From Pedobacter rhodius (GTDB taxonomy: Bacteria > Bacteroidota > Bacteroidia > Sphingobacteriales > Sphingobacteriaceae): a DNA stretch of 64,000 nucleotides. Below the pieces are notes generated by a model. That model was not told the origin of the DNA. It was given only the letters and a program-made list of their open reading frames with translations, and made no database searches. The translations under genes were made by a program, and so were the position numbers. Positions 1-8,002 of this stretch are shown here, in pieces; positions within the stretch are counted from its first letter, which is position 1; the number at the start of each line of letters is the position of its first letter. Location of the stretch: contig NZ_JAPWGL010000005.1 in the NCBI RefSeq assembly GCF_027213645.1, positions 248,001-312,000 on the forward strand, in the 5' to 3' direction.

Positions 1-240
1 AAACAGGCTCACGGCCAGGAACTTTATAAATTCCGCACCCCAATGTTCATTTTTGCTTTGAAAAGTCCAGACACGGTTAATCAAATAATTATTCGTTACA
101 GCGAGTGAAAAACCAATTGCATTCGAAACATATTTATTAATTTTTATTTTTTCTTTACATAACCATGTCGCACCAAAGTCTATTGCCATTCCCAGCAGAC
201 CTGTCAAACCAAATTTTATAATACGAAAAAATAAATCCAT
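1..240 (-). CDS. GtrA-like membrane protein (partial, C-terminus beyond window)
   Basis: The first 80 residues are visible, starting at the ATG complementary to 238-240; the C-terminal part lies left of the window. The segment has two hydrophobic stretches separated by a short polar loop and the pattern around FGLTGLLGMAIDFG and NAIGFSLAVTNNYLINRVWTF that is typical of GtrA-family small membrane proteins. Members have four membrane helices and are thought to help flip polyprenyl-phosphate-linked sugars across the inner membrane. The gene starts one base after the stop of the upstream GT39 glycosyltransferase, so the two are very likely co-transcribed and act in the same cell-surface glycosylation step. 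The family call is fairly firm; the sugar is unknown. Confidence 0.75.
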   Translation of the reverse strand, partial: MDLFFRIIKFGLTGLLGMAIDFGATWLCKEKIKINKYVSNAIGFSLAVTNNYLINRVWTFQSKNEHWGAEFIKFLAVSLF

Positions 241-241
241 G

Positions 242-1882
242 TTAATGTACTTTTACGAGATAAAAATGTTCTAAAACCTGCTTGCGGGTTTTTGCATTTA
301 AAAATTTACCTGTTAGTTTGGTAATGTGAAAATATTCAAAAGTTTCTAGTATTTCTGCATGGTATTCGCGCTTCAATTTAGGTAATTCTGCTTCAGATAC
401 GTAAATAACTAAGTTATTCAAATCTTTTACCTTATCCAAATCTGCATAATTATGCAGGTATTTTACCTCACCCGGGGCATAAAAATCAAAAGAAAAGGCA
501 TCAATATAATTTAAAACGGCCGGCCTGGCTGTTGGGTAATGTTGCTTTAGCCAGTTTCCTGCCTGCATCCCTGATTGATATTTTAAAATGGCAGGGTAAA
601 AGAATACAAAAAGAAATAGCGCGAGCGTTATGGAAACAGCTGCACTTCGACCAATTAATGTTTTAATTTCTTTTCCTTTAATATACGTAAACGTGAAAAT
701 TGCGCCGGCAAGGATTAAAAATAAAACGGCATAGGCCCTTTCGAAACCGAAAAAGAACCAGATAACGGTGAGCAAAATTAAAACTAAAGCCAACACTATA
801 TTTTGTATCGTTAGAAAAGTACGAAGCATTTTCCCTTCCAGTTTCTGAATAAATAAGGCCGTAATAATTGAGAACTGAGGGAAAATAATTAAAATATAAT
901 GGGGCAACTGAAATTTTGAAAGTGAAAAGATTAAGAATGTGACGGCAGCACTTGCCCAAATAATAATGCTTTCCGGTGCTAAATTTTCTCTGTTCTTCTT
1001 TTTGAAAAGATTTACAACCGCTGCATAGAACAATATCGACCAGGGGAGGAAAGCCCAGAGTGTCGTATGAAGAAAGAACGAAATATCACCCTTACCCTTA
1101 ATAGGGCCATTGTTAAAAAACCGTCCGAATTGGCTGTCCCAAAAGAAGAACTTTAACCCTGAAACACCCGTTCTGTCGAAAACAACTTTTTCAGGATGCA
1201 AATCGAATTGTGTGTAGAGTGCATATAATTCGGGCGTGATGAAAACAAAAATTAACGCAATGGCCACATACCATTTCGGATTTAATAATTGTTTGTATTG
1301 CTTTGTAAATAACCAGTAAATAATGAAACCTGCAAAAACCGGAATTAAGACAAAAATTCCTTTAATAAGAATGGCGCATGCCGCAAAAAAAGCGCCTGCA
1401 ACTATATGCCAGAATGAACTGTTATGAGCCTTATAAAAATGATAAATTGATGCAAAGGTAAAAGTTGTGAGGTAAATTTCAGCTCTTACATCGAATGTTG
1501 ATGTAATGATGTGTAAAGCACTTAAGAAAATTAAAGCACTGATTAAACCTGTTTTTTCATCGTAGATATCCTTTGCCAGTTTGTAAAAGTACCAGACGCC
1601 CAGTAAACCAAAAAGAAAGGACGGTAATTTATAGGCAAAGGATGAAATGCCAAATACTTTGAAAAATGCGGCTGATATCCAAAAGGTAAGGTGGGGTTTA
1701 TCCAACCAGTCTGCTCCACGGCCATAAAGATTAAACCAGTCTTTAAATAAAATTATATTTTTCGACATCGAAGCGTATAGTGCGCCATCGGGTTCCATTA
1801 CGCCGCCAAAAAGTGCAGGAATACTCGCAAATGCGAGTAAAACGATTAGGAATTTATATAGTGTTGTATCCTTTAAATTCAT
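242..1882 (-). CDS. ArnT/PMT-like GT39 family glycosyltransferase
   Basis: A 546-residue multi-spanning membrane protein. Near the N-terminus, after a first membrane helix, it has the EPDGALYA and DKPHLTFW motifs; the acidic residue in the first periplasmic loop is the catalytic signature of ArnT/PMT-type enzymes that transfer a sugar from a polyprenyl phosphate to an acceptor on the outer face of the inner membrane. About ten further hydrophobic segments follow, then a soluble C-terminal part of about 120 residues. I chose the ATG at 1882 because the 12 residues encoded upstream overlap the pdxJ promoter side and add nothing conserved. It is followed after one base by the GtrA-like gene. Acceptor (lipid A, glycan or protein) cannot be told from sequence. 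Confidence 0.8.
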   Translation of the reverse strand: MNLKDTTLYKFLIVLLAFASIPALFGGVMEPDGALYASMSKNIILFKDWFNLYGRGADWLDKPHLTFWISAAFFKVFGISSFAYKLPSFLFGLLGVWYFYKLAKDIYDEKTGLISALIFLSALHIITSTFDVRAEIYLTTFTFASIYHFYKAHNSSFWHIVAGAFFAACAILIKGIFVLIPVFAGFIIYWLFTKQYKQLLNPKWYVAIALIFVFITPELYALYTQFDLHPEKVVFDRTGVSGLKFFFWDSQFGRFFNNGPIKGKGDISFFLHTTLWAFLPWSILFYAAVVNLFKKKNRENLAPESIIIWASAAVTFLIFSLSKFQLPHYILIIFPQFSIITALFIQKLEGKMLRTFLTIQNIVLALVLILLTVIWFFFGFERAYAVLFLILAGAIFTFTYIKGKEIKTLIGRSAAVSITLALFLFVFFYPAILKYQSGMQAGNWLKQHYPTARPAVLNYIDAFSFDFYAPGEVKYLHNYADLDKVKDLNNLVIYVSEAELPKLKREYHAEILETFEYFHITKLTGKFLNAKTRKQVLEHFYLVKVH

Positions 1883-1956
1883 TTTGCTTTGAACAAATAT
1901 GGGCAAAAAAAAGCTCAAATTTATTAATGGTTTCCGATTAACAAAGGCAAAGCCTT

Positions 1957-1964
1957 ATCTTTAC
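1957..1964 (+). promoter_or_regulatory. candidate -7 box of pdxJ
   Basis: The octamer TATCTTTA fits seven of the eight positions of the Bacteroidota -7 box TAnnTTTG and ends only three bases before the pdxJ ATG at 1968. If used, the transcript would be leaderless or nearly so. No clear TTG element is seen at the expected distance, so this is a weak call. Confidence 0.35.
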
Positions 1965-1967
1965 AGC

Positions 1968-2684
1968 ATGACAAAGTTATCGGTTAACATCAACAAAATT
2001 GCTACATTACGCAATAGTCGCGGGGGTAATAATCCTGATTTGGTTAAAGTTGCATTGGATTGCGAGGCCTTCGGAGCGCAGGGAATTACCGTACACCCAA
2101 GGCCGGATGAACGTCATATCCGTTACCAGGATGTTTATGATTTAAAGTCGGCGATTTCCACAGAATTTAACATTGAAGGAAATTGCAAGGAAGATAAATT
2201 TGTTGATCTGGTGCTGGCAAACAAACCTGCCCAGGTTACTTTAGTGCCCGATGCAGAGGGACAAATTACGTCAAATCATGGTTGGGATACCATAAAACAT
2301 GCAGCTTATCTGAAAGAAATGGTTTCGATATTTCAAAAAGAAGGTATTCGTGTTTCTATTTTCGTTGATCCGGTAGTTGAAATGGTAGAGGGCGCCGCTG
2401 AAACCGGAACGGATAGAATCGAACTTTATACCGAAGCTTACGCACACAATTATTTTGCAGATAGAGAGAAGGCTATTGTAAATTACATTGCAGCGGCGCG
2501 TCACGCAAATCATTTAAACCTGGGCATAAATGCGGGGCATGATTTAGATTTACACAACCTGCATTATTTCGCTCAAAGCATTCCCGCTCTCCTGGAAGTT
2601 TCTATTGGCCACGCTTTAATCAGCGATGCACTTTATTTAGGACTGGAAACCACCATTCAAAAATATTTACAACAACTCGTTTAA
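1968..2684 (+). CDS. pdxJ: pyridoxine 5'-phosphate synthase
   Basis: PdxJ condenses 1-deoxyxylulose 5-phosphate with 3-amino-2-oxopropyl phosphate to give pyridoxine 5'-phosphate, the last ring-forming step of DXP-dependent vitamin B6 synthesis in the cytoplasm. The 238-residue product has the family's usual length and landmarks: SVNINKIATLRNSRGG at the N-terminus, HPRPDERHI with the catalytic-site His/Arg residues, LVPDAEGQITSNHGWD in the middle and LNLGINAGHDL near the end. An in-frame ATG 69 bases upstream exists, but the family begins at the SVNINKIA strand, so 1968 is taken as the start. It is divergent from the GT39 gene with about 85 bases between them. Confidence 0.95.
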   Translation: MTKLSVNINKIATLRNSRGGNNPDLVKVALDCEAFGAQGITVHPRPDERHIRYQDVYDLKSAISTEFNIEGNCKEDKFVDLVLANKPAQVTLVPDAEGQITSNHGWDTIKHAAYLKEMVSIFQKEGIRVSIFVDPVVEMVEGAAETGTDRIELYTEAYAHNYFADREKAIVNYIAAARHANHLNLGINAGHDLDLHNLHYFAQSIPALLEVSIGHALISDALYLGLETTIQKYLQQLV

Positions 2685-2727
2685 AAAACGGAAAGAAAAA
2701 GCTAATCTTCTGTGTTAAAATCTTAAT

Positions 2728-2783
2728 CAATCCCATATCTTGATACTTTATACTAAATACTTGATACTAAACACTTGATACTA
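2728..2783. repeat. short direct repeats (ACTTGATACTAAA type)
   Basis: Just upstream of the DMT transporter gene there are three imperfect copies of a unit close to CTTGATACTAAATA, spaced about 15 bases apart. They are AT-rich and may only be a decayed interspersed repeat; no regulatory role can be claimed. Confidence 0.5.
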
Positions 2784-2788
2784 TTTAA

Positions 2789-3700
2789 ATGTTAAAAGGA
2801 ATTCTCCTTGTCTTTTTTGGTGCCTGCAGTTTTGGTATCTTATCTACTTTTGTAAAGCTGGCTTATCATGATGGTTATTCATTAGGTGACGTTACGGGTA
2901 CACAGGCTTTTTTTGGTGCGGTAATTTTATGGGTTTTATTCTTTTTTCAAAGTAGAACTTCAAAAGTTAAAAATAAAGAAATTAAACTCATCACACCTTG
3001 GTGGAAAATGGTTCTTGCCGGAACTTGTACAGGATTGGTAAGTGTTTTTTATTATCAGTCTGTTAAGCTTGTCCCAAATTCTGTTGCTATAATTTTGTTG
3101 ATGCAATTTATCTGGATGAGTATTTTGCTTGAATTCATCATTTATAAAAAGAAACCTGCAGGTCTCCAGTTTTTATCAATTTTATTGGTGTTGACCGGAA
3201 CGGTTTTAGCCAGCGGAATGGTTGAAGCGAATATCGAATCCCTTAGCTTAAAAGGAATCGGTTTTGGTCTGTTAGCGGCAATTTCTTATGCAGGTTTTCT
3301 CCTGTTAAGCGGAAGAATCGGAAATGAATATCCCGCTTTGAAGAAAAGCGCATTGATGATTAGCGGCGCCTGCATTTTGATTTTTATTCTTTTTCCACCA
3401 ATGTTTTTGTTTAACGGCGCTTTAAACGGAAGCTTGCTTAAATGGGGACTAATTATTTCTATTTTCGGAACGGTAATTCCGCCACTATTTTATGCTGAAG
3501 GTGTTCCGAGAATAGGAACAGCCTTAAGTTCCATTTTAAGTGCTGCCGAATTGCCTGTTGCGGTTATGATGGCCGGATTTGTATTGCAGGAACAGGTTTC
3601 GCTTTTACGATGGATAGGTGTATGTGTAATTTTATCGGCAATGGTTTTACCTAATTTGAAGTATTTGAAATTAAAAGGATTTAACCACAGAGAACATTAA
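2789..3700 (+). CDS. DMT superfamily (EamA) transporter
   Basis: A 303-residue inner-membrane protein with about ten hydrophobic helices arranged as two EamA repeats, the normal size and shape of drug/metabolite transporters (RhaT/YdcZ-like exporters of amino acids or small metabolites). The first repeat begins at residue 1 (ILLVFFGACSFGILSTFVKLAY) and the second near residue 155 (GIGFGLLAAISYAGFLLLSG). The final residues NHREH and the stop codon lie inside the left end of an interspersed repeat (about 3681-3895), suggesting that the repeat landed at the 3' end and replaced the original terminus. Substrate is not predictable from sequence. Confidence 0.85.
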   Translation: MLKGILLVFFGACSFGILSTFVKLAYHDGYSLGDVTGTQAFFGAVILWVLFFFQSRTSKVKNKEIKLITPWWKMVLAGTCTGLVSVFYYQSVKLVPNSVAIILLMQFIWMSILLEFIIYKKKPAGLQFLSILLVLTGTVLASGMVEANIESLSLKGIGFGLLAAISYAGFLLLSGRIGNEYPALKKSALMISGACILIFILFPPMFLFNGALNGSLLKWGLIISIFGTVIPPLFYAEGVPRIGTALSSILSAAELPVAVMMAGFVLQEQVSLLRWIGVCVILSAMVLPNLKYLKLKGFNHREH

Positions 3701-3895
3701 GAGAAGGCACCGAGAATACAAAGCCTGGCATTTAATATTACCACGAGGCATACCGAGTTAAAGGCACAGAGCAAAATAAATAATCTGTGAATCTATGGCC
3801 AAAACCAAGCGTTTAAATTACCACAAAGCAAACTAAGTTTCTGTTTTATTCTTCATGCGCTCTGTGAAAATCTCTGTGCATTCTGTAGTAAAATA
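3681..3895. repeat. interspersed inverted-repeat element (ACCACAGAG...CTCTGTG family)
   Basis: The left part carries ACCACAGAGAACATTAAGAG and, about 55 bases on, a related copy ACCACGAGGCATACCGAG; the right part carries CTCTGTGAAAATCTCTGTGC and TTCTGTAGTAAAA, which are roughly their reverse complement. Elements of this composition occur between genes in many Bacteroidota genomes. It has no open frame of its own and fills most of the gap between the DMT transporter and the lipoprotein gene. Confidence 0.6.
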
Positions 3896-3954
3896 ATTGT
3901 TGACTTTGCGGTTAATCTAAAAATAAATACCTTTAAAACATAAACGCATTTACA

Positions 3955-4518
3955 ATGAAAAAACATATCATTTATACTTTATCATTAATTGTCATCTGCT
4001 TCGCCGGATGTAAAAATAAAACAACCATAAACCAGGATGAAGCAGGAACTGTGATAACAGATTATTTAAAAGCCAATCCGGAATATAAAACCACTCGATT
4101 TAGCTTTGGCGAAATAAAATTCAGTAGTAAAAGTGATAAAGAAGACCTGGCAAAATATAAAACTTTAGAGAGCAAAGGAATGGTTTCGTTAACATTAAAA
4201 GAAGCGAACAAGAAATTTTTATCTAAAGATAGCAGTTATGTTTATCAGATTACGCTTACTGAAAAAGCAAGTCCTTTGGTTTTAAAACAGGATGAAGATA
4301 AAGCAACAGTAAAAGTTGTTGAATATGTTTTAGCAGATGAAAAGCCGGTTGATTTTTCTCAGGTGAATTCAAGTACGTCTAAAGTAACGGTTTCACTAAA
4401 GAAAGTAAATACCGATTTTGCGCCTTTTGATAAAGATGCAAGTGAAAACAGCAACTTCATTACCAAAACTTACAAGCTTAAATTGAGTAAAGACGAAGGT
4501 TGGAAAGTGCAGAAATAA
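3955..4518 (+). CDS. hypothetical lipoprotein
   Basis: A 187-residue protein with a lipoprotein signal peptide: positively charged start, hydrophobic stretch, and a lipobox FAGC with the acylated cysteine at residue 19. The mature part is rich in Lys, Ser and Thr and looks like alternating beta strands (for example YQITLTEKASPLVL and KTYKLKLSKDEGWKVQ). No catalytic motif is visible and I do not recognise a named family. It stands alone between a repeat and a convergent gene, so context gives no function. Location is probably the periplasmic face of a membrane or the outer membrane. Confidence 0.75.
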   Translation: MKKHIIYTLSLIVICFAGCKNKTTINQDEAGTVITDYLKANPEYKTTRFSFGEIKFSSKSDKEDLAKYKTLESKGMVSLTLKEANKKFLSKDSSYVYQITLTEKASPLVLKQDEDKATVKVVEYVLADEKPVDFSQVNSSTSKVTVSLKKVNTDFAPFDKDASENSNFITKTYKLKLSKDEGWKVQK

Positions 4519-4578
4519 GGTTTTAAGCTTAAGTGTTAAAGACTGAAGCTTGAGCGAATGCGAAGTTGGCAAAAATTT

Positions 4579-5430
4579 TTAAGCCTTTTTCTTTGAAAAC
4601 CAGTTTTTGAATTTCTTAAAAATGTCTTCCTTTTTGGGTTTTGGTTTGCCGTCGTGGGTTAAATTATTATCGTAGTGATTTTGCAGTTCGGTTGCATACT
4701 TTTTCTGTGCCGCCTTTCCTTTATTAAGCAGCTTAATGTATTCAACCACGTTGAAGTTTAGCGTGCTGTTAAATGAAACAGCATGGTATTCACTTCTGGC
4801 TTTTGGCTCCTGGTTCTGGTTAATCTCTGCACAACCGTTTTCTGCGAAATAATCGATATGAAAAATTTGAGGTTTTAGTTTTTTGAGTCTTTTTGTTCCT
4901 CTTCTTTCATTTCGCCAGGGATGTTCATTCTTGTAAAGTTGCGCAAGCAAATAATCTTTTCGCCAAAGCGTAACCTGGTGCGACATTAAAAAATCTGATT
5001 TCTGATTGTCGATTTCAGCAACGTTAAATCCCTCTATAAAAATATCGGTTGCCTTTGTTTTATAAACATCCGAACTGTGAAGTTTAACTTGTTTCCAGTC
5101 ATTATTTTTTGCTAAATCAAAAAGCTGTTCAAAAAAAATACGGTTAACAGGCTTACTCAACCACATATCTTCCTGAAAATATAGGATATAGTCTTCTTCA
5201 ATTTTGTTTTTCAGCAGAAATGAAAGACGATCGGCCCAGGCACCCTTTCCAGATTTGATATTTTCAAAACCATTTATGCTTACGTCCTTTTCTTCCGTAG
5301 CAAAATAATATTTACAGGGAACTTTAAAATCCCAGTGTTTTGAAAAAAAGTGGTCAAAACCTTCGTAAAGAAATTCATAACCATCGCAGGCATGAACGAT
5401 TAAAGCAACATTCTTATTTGATTTTGACAT
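4579..5430 (-). CDS. hypothetical protein, possible glycosyltransferase-like fold
   Basis: A 283-residue soluble protein without a signal peptide. It opens with NVALIVHACDGYEFLYEGF, followed by strand-helix segments and an acidic FQEDMWL stretch near residue 106; the order (N-terminal beta-alpha unit, then acidic motif) resembles nucleotide-sugar-using transferases, but I cannot name a family. The C-terminus is very basic (KKFKNWFSKKKA). A TATCTTTG octamer complementary to 5455-5462 gives it its own promoter. It is convergent with the upstream lipoprotein gene. The glycosyltransferase idea is a guess; the existence of the gene is firm. Confidence 0.7.
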   Translation of the reverse strand: MSKSNKNVALIVHACDGYEFLYEGFDHFFSKHWDFKVPCKYYFATEEKDVSINGFENIKSGKGAWADRLSFLLKNKIEEDYILYFQEDMWLSKPVNRIFFEQLFDLAKNNDWKQVKLHSSDVYKTKATDIFIEGFNVAEIDNQKSDFLMSHQVTLWRKDYLLAQLYKNEHPWRNERRGTKRLKKLKPQIFHIDYFAENGCAEINQNQEPKARSEYHAVSFNSTLNFNVVEYIKLLNKGKAAQKKYATELQNHYDNNLTHDGKPKPKKEDIFKKFKNWFSKKKA

Positions 5431-5454
5431 TTAAAAACAGGTGTATTATTTATT

Positions 5455-5462
5455 CAAAGATA
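5455..5462 (-). promoter_or_regulatory. -7 box for the 4579-5430 gene
   Basis: On the minus strand this reads TATCTTTG, an exact match to the Bacteroidota -7 consensus TAnnTTTG, 25 bases before the start codon at 5430. The -33 region has TTT rather than TTG. Confidence 0.55.
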
Positions 5463-5742
5463 TAAAAACTTTAAAAGTCTTAAACGAGTGCAGATTGTAT
5501 CATCAACCGATATCTTGATTTACAACTTATTTTTAGTAGGTATTCTGTGAAGTTTTTCGGTGAGTGAGACAATAACTGATAGGTAAATATACAATCCAAT
5601 TATGCCTTTCATCATCTTCCATCATCCATTTTACATCATGTAACCTCCATCTTCCATTTTTTCTGTCATGCTGTCAGTATCAAGTCCTATGAATTTTTAC
5701 ATTTTATCAGTCTTTTACCGATATTTTCTGCCAAAAACCAAT
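5463..5742. other. intergenic stretch without a gene
   Basis: About 280 bases between the divergent 4579-5430 gene and the dnaK promoter. It holds low-complexity CATCATCCAT/CCATCTTCCAT-type sequence at about 5600-5660, similar in style to that at 20401-20580, and no convincing open frame, RNA or operator. Confidence 0.5.
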
Positions 5743-5758
5743 TGGCACAAGCATTGTT
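5743..5758 (+). promoter_or_regulatory. candidate sigma-54 promoter of dnaK
   Basis: TGGCAC, five bases, then TTGTT matches the -24/-12 sigma-54 pattern TGGCAC-N5-TTGCW except for T in place of C at the -12 dinucleotide. Transcription would start near 5768-5770 and leave a leader of about 40 bases before the dnaK ATG at 5808. This position also argues against using the in-frame ATG at 5742 as start. Confidence 0.45.
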
Positions 5759-5807
5759 TAACAGGAGTAGAAATTATAATACTTTAAAAAGAGAAAATAA
5801 AAATACA

Positions 5808-7715
5808 ATGGGAAAAATTATTGGAATAGACTTAGGAACAACAAACTCTTGCGTGAGCGTAATGGAGGGCAATGAGCCTGTAGTTATCGCAAACAGTGAG
5901 GGTAAACGTACTACACCGTCTATTGTTGCTTTTGCAGAAAACGGTGAGCGTAAAGTTGGCGAGCCTGCTAAACGTCAGGCTATAACCAACCCAACAAAAA
6001 CGATATATTCGATTAAACGCTTTATGGGTAGCAGCTACGACGAAAGTTCGAAAGAAGCCGGACGTGTACCTTATAAAGTTGTTAAAGGTGATAATAACAC
6101 ACCTCGTGTAGAAATCGACGACAGAAAATATACTCCACAAGAGATTTCTGCAATGATTTTACAAAAAATGAAAAAAACTGCTGAAGATTTCCTGGGTCAG
6201 GAAGTTACTGAGGCGGTTATTACTGTACCGGCTTACTTTAACGATGCACAACGTCAGGCTACGAAAGAAGCAGGTGAAATTGCAGGTTTAACTGTAAAAC
6301 GTATCATTAACGAGCCAACTGCAGCTGCTTTAGCTTATGGTTTAGATAAAGCACACAAAGACATGAAAATTGTTGTTTTTGACTGTGGTGGTGGTACACA
6401 TGACGTTTCTGTTTTAGAATTAGGTGATGGCGTTTTCGAAGTAAAATCTACTGATGGTGATACACACTTAGGTGGTGATGATTTTGACCACATCATTATT
6501 GATTGGTTAACGTCTGAATTCAAATCTGAAAACAGCATGGACCTTTCTAAAGATCCGATGGCTTTACAACGTTTAAAAGAAGCTGCTGAGAAAGCTAAAA
6601 TTGAGTTATCTAGCACAACTTCTACTGAAATTAACTTGCCATATATTACTGCTGATGCCAGCGGGCCTAAACACTTAGTACGTACTTTAACCCGTGCTAA
6701 ATTTGAGCAATTGGCTGATAGCTTAATCAAACGTACTATCGATCCTTGTAAATCGGCTTTGAAAAATGCTGGTTTAAGCACAAGTGATATTGATGAAATT
6801 ATTCTGGTTGGTGGTTCTACGCGTATCCCTGCTATTCAAGAGGCTGTTAAAGCTTTCTTCGGTAAAGAGCCGAGTAAAGGTGTTAACCCTGATGAGGTTG
6901 TAGCAATTGGTGCTGCTATCCAAGGCGGTGTGTTAACTGGTGATGTGAAAGATGTATTGTTATTAGATGTTACACCTTTATCATTGGGTATTGAAACGAT
7001 GGGTGGTGTAATGACTAAATTAATTGAGTCTAACACAACTATCCCAACTAAGAAATCGGAGACTTTCTCAACTGCAGCTGATAATCAGCCATCGGTAGAA
7101 ATCCATATTTTACAAGGTGAGCGCCCAATGGCTAATCAAAACCGTACAATTGGCCGTTTCATTTTAGATGGTATCCCACCAGCACCTCGTGGTGTGCCTC
7201 AGGTTGAAGTATCTTTTGATATTGATGCTAACGGTATCTTACACGTAAGTGCTAAAGATAAAGCGACTGGTAAAGAGCAAAAAATCCGTATCGAAGCTTC
7301 TTCAGGTTTAACTGATGCTGAGATTAAGAAAATGAAAGAAGAAGCAGAAGCTAATGCAGCTGATGATGCTAAAGCAAAAGAAGAAGCGGATAAAATCAAT
7401 GGCGCTGATGCTTTAATCTTCTCTACAGAAAAACAATTGAAAGAGTTTGGCGATAAATTATCTGCTGATAAAAAAGCACCAATCGAAGCTGGCTTAGAGA
7501 AACTGAAAGCAGCACATGGTTCCCGTAACTTCGCAGATATCGATGCAGCACAAGCTGAATTGCAAAATGCATGGAACGCAGCATCTGAAGAAATGTACAA
7601 AGCAGGTGAACAACCTCAAGGTGGTGGCGAACAACCACAAGCTGATGGACAACCTCAGGGTGGCGGTGATAACGTTACTGATGTTGATTTCGAAGAAGTG
7701 AAAGAGGAAAAATAG
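5808..7715 (+). CDS. dnaK: molecular chaperone DnaK (Hsp70)
   Basis: ATP-driven Hsp70 chaperone of the cytoplasm, working with DnaJ and GrpE. The 635-residue product has all landmarks: GIDLGTTNSCVSVMEG at the start, AYFNDAQRQATKEAGEIAGL, VFDCGGGTHDVSVLELG (phosphate 2 loop; a His where many DnaKs have Phe), ILVGGSTRIPAIQ, the DVTPLSLGIETMGG substrate-domain entry, a helical lid, and a Gly/Gln-rich tail ending in DVDFEEVKEEK. The start at 5808 is fixed by the family N-terminus; the 22 residues encoded upstream would overlap the likely promoter. A strong hairpin terminator follows. dnaJ and grpE are not adjacent, though a CbpA/CbpM pair lies at 13-14 kb. Confidence 0.97.
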   Translation: MGKIIGIDLGTTNSCVSVMEGNEPVVIANSEGKRTTPSIVAFAENGERKVGEPAKRQAITNPTKTIYSIKRFMGSSYDESSKEAGRVPYKVVKGDNNTPRVEIDDRKYTPQEISAMILQKMKKTAEDFLGQEVTEAVITVPAYFNDAQRQATKEAGEIAGLTVKRIINEPTAAALAYGLDKAHKDMKIVVFDCGGGTHDVSVLELGDGVFEVKSTDGDTHLGGDDFDHIIIDWLTSEFKSENSMDLSKDPMALQRLKEAAEKAKIELSSTTSTEINLPYITADASGPKHLVRTLTRAKFEQLADSLIKRTIDPCKSALKNAGLSTSDIDEIILVGGSTRIPAIQEAVKAFFGKEPSKGVNPDEVVAIGAAIQGGVLTGDVKDVLLLDVTPLSLGIETMGGVMTKLIESNTTIPTKKSETFSTAADNQPSVEIHILQGERPMANQNRTIGRFILDGIPPAPRGVPQVEVSFDIDANGILHVSAKDKATGKEQKIRIEASSGLTDAEIKKMKEEAEANAADDAKAKEEADKINGADALIFSTEKQLKEFGDKLSADKKAPIEAGLEKLKAAHGSRNFADIDAAQAELQNAWNAASEEMYKAGEQPQGGGEQPQADGQPQGGGDNVTDVDFEEVKEEK

Positions 7716-7763
7716 TTTCTAATTCCGAAAGTCAGCGGTTTGAAGACCGGAGATTTAAAATAC

Positions 7764-7803
7764 AAAAAGCGTTTCTGATTAAGTTCAGGAACGCTTTTTT
7801 TAT
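7764..7803 (+). terminator. intrinsic terminator of dnaK
   Basis: AAAAAGCGTT pairs with AACGCTTTTT around an inner CTGA/TCAG stem, and a run of T follows. It lies about 50 bases after the dnaK stop. Confidence 0.85.
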
Positions 7804-7808
7804 GAGCT

Positions 7809-7835
7809 CGTCATCCGATAGCCTATCGGATGACG
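7809..7835. repeat. 13-bp near-perfect palindrome
   Basis: CGTCATCCGATAG is followed after one base by its exact reverse complement. It sits immediately behind the dnaK terminator. It may be a small interspersed palindrome or a second mRNA-end hairpin; there is a T-rich run downstream on the plus strand. Confidence 0.7.
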
Positions 7836-8002
7836 ACTTTCTTTTTTTGAAATAAATGGTTTGGTTCTTTTCGGAAACTTTAGCCCTGCCACTCACTTCA
7901 ATCTTTTTAAACTTCTTTCATACTGCAAACAAAAAATATTTTTGCTGTTGCCGGGTTTGAAAATTACGTTTGGTGCTTTTGGGTCACTTTAATGGGATAA
8001 AT

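Noticed and set aside
5742..5807. N-terminal extension of dnaK from an upstream ATG
   Set aside because: DnaK starts at GKIIGIDLGTTNS throughout the family, and the extension overlaps a probable promoter.
7199..7600. Long open frames on the strand opposite dnaK
   Set aside because: They are mirror images of the biased codon use of dnaK; they have no ribosome-binding site, promoter or protein-like domain.
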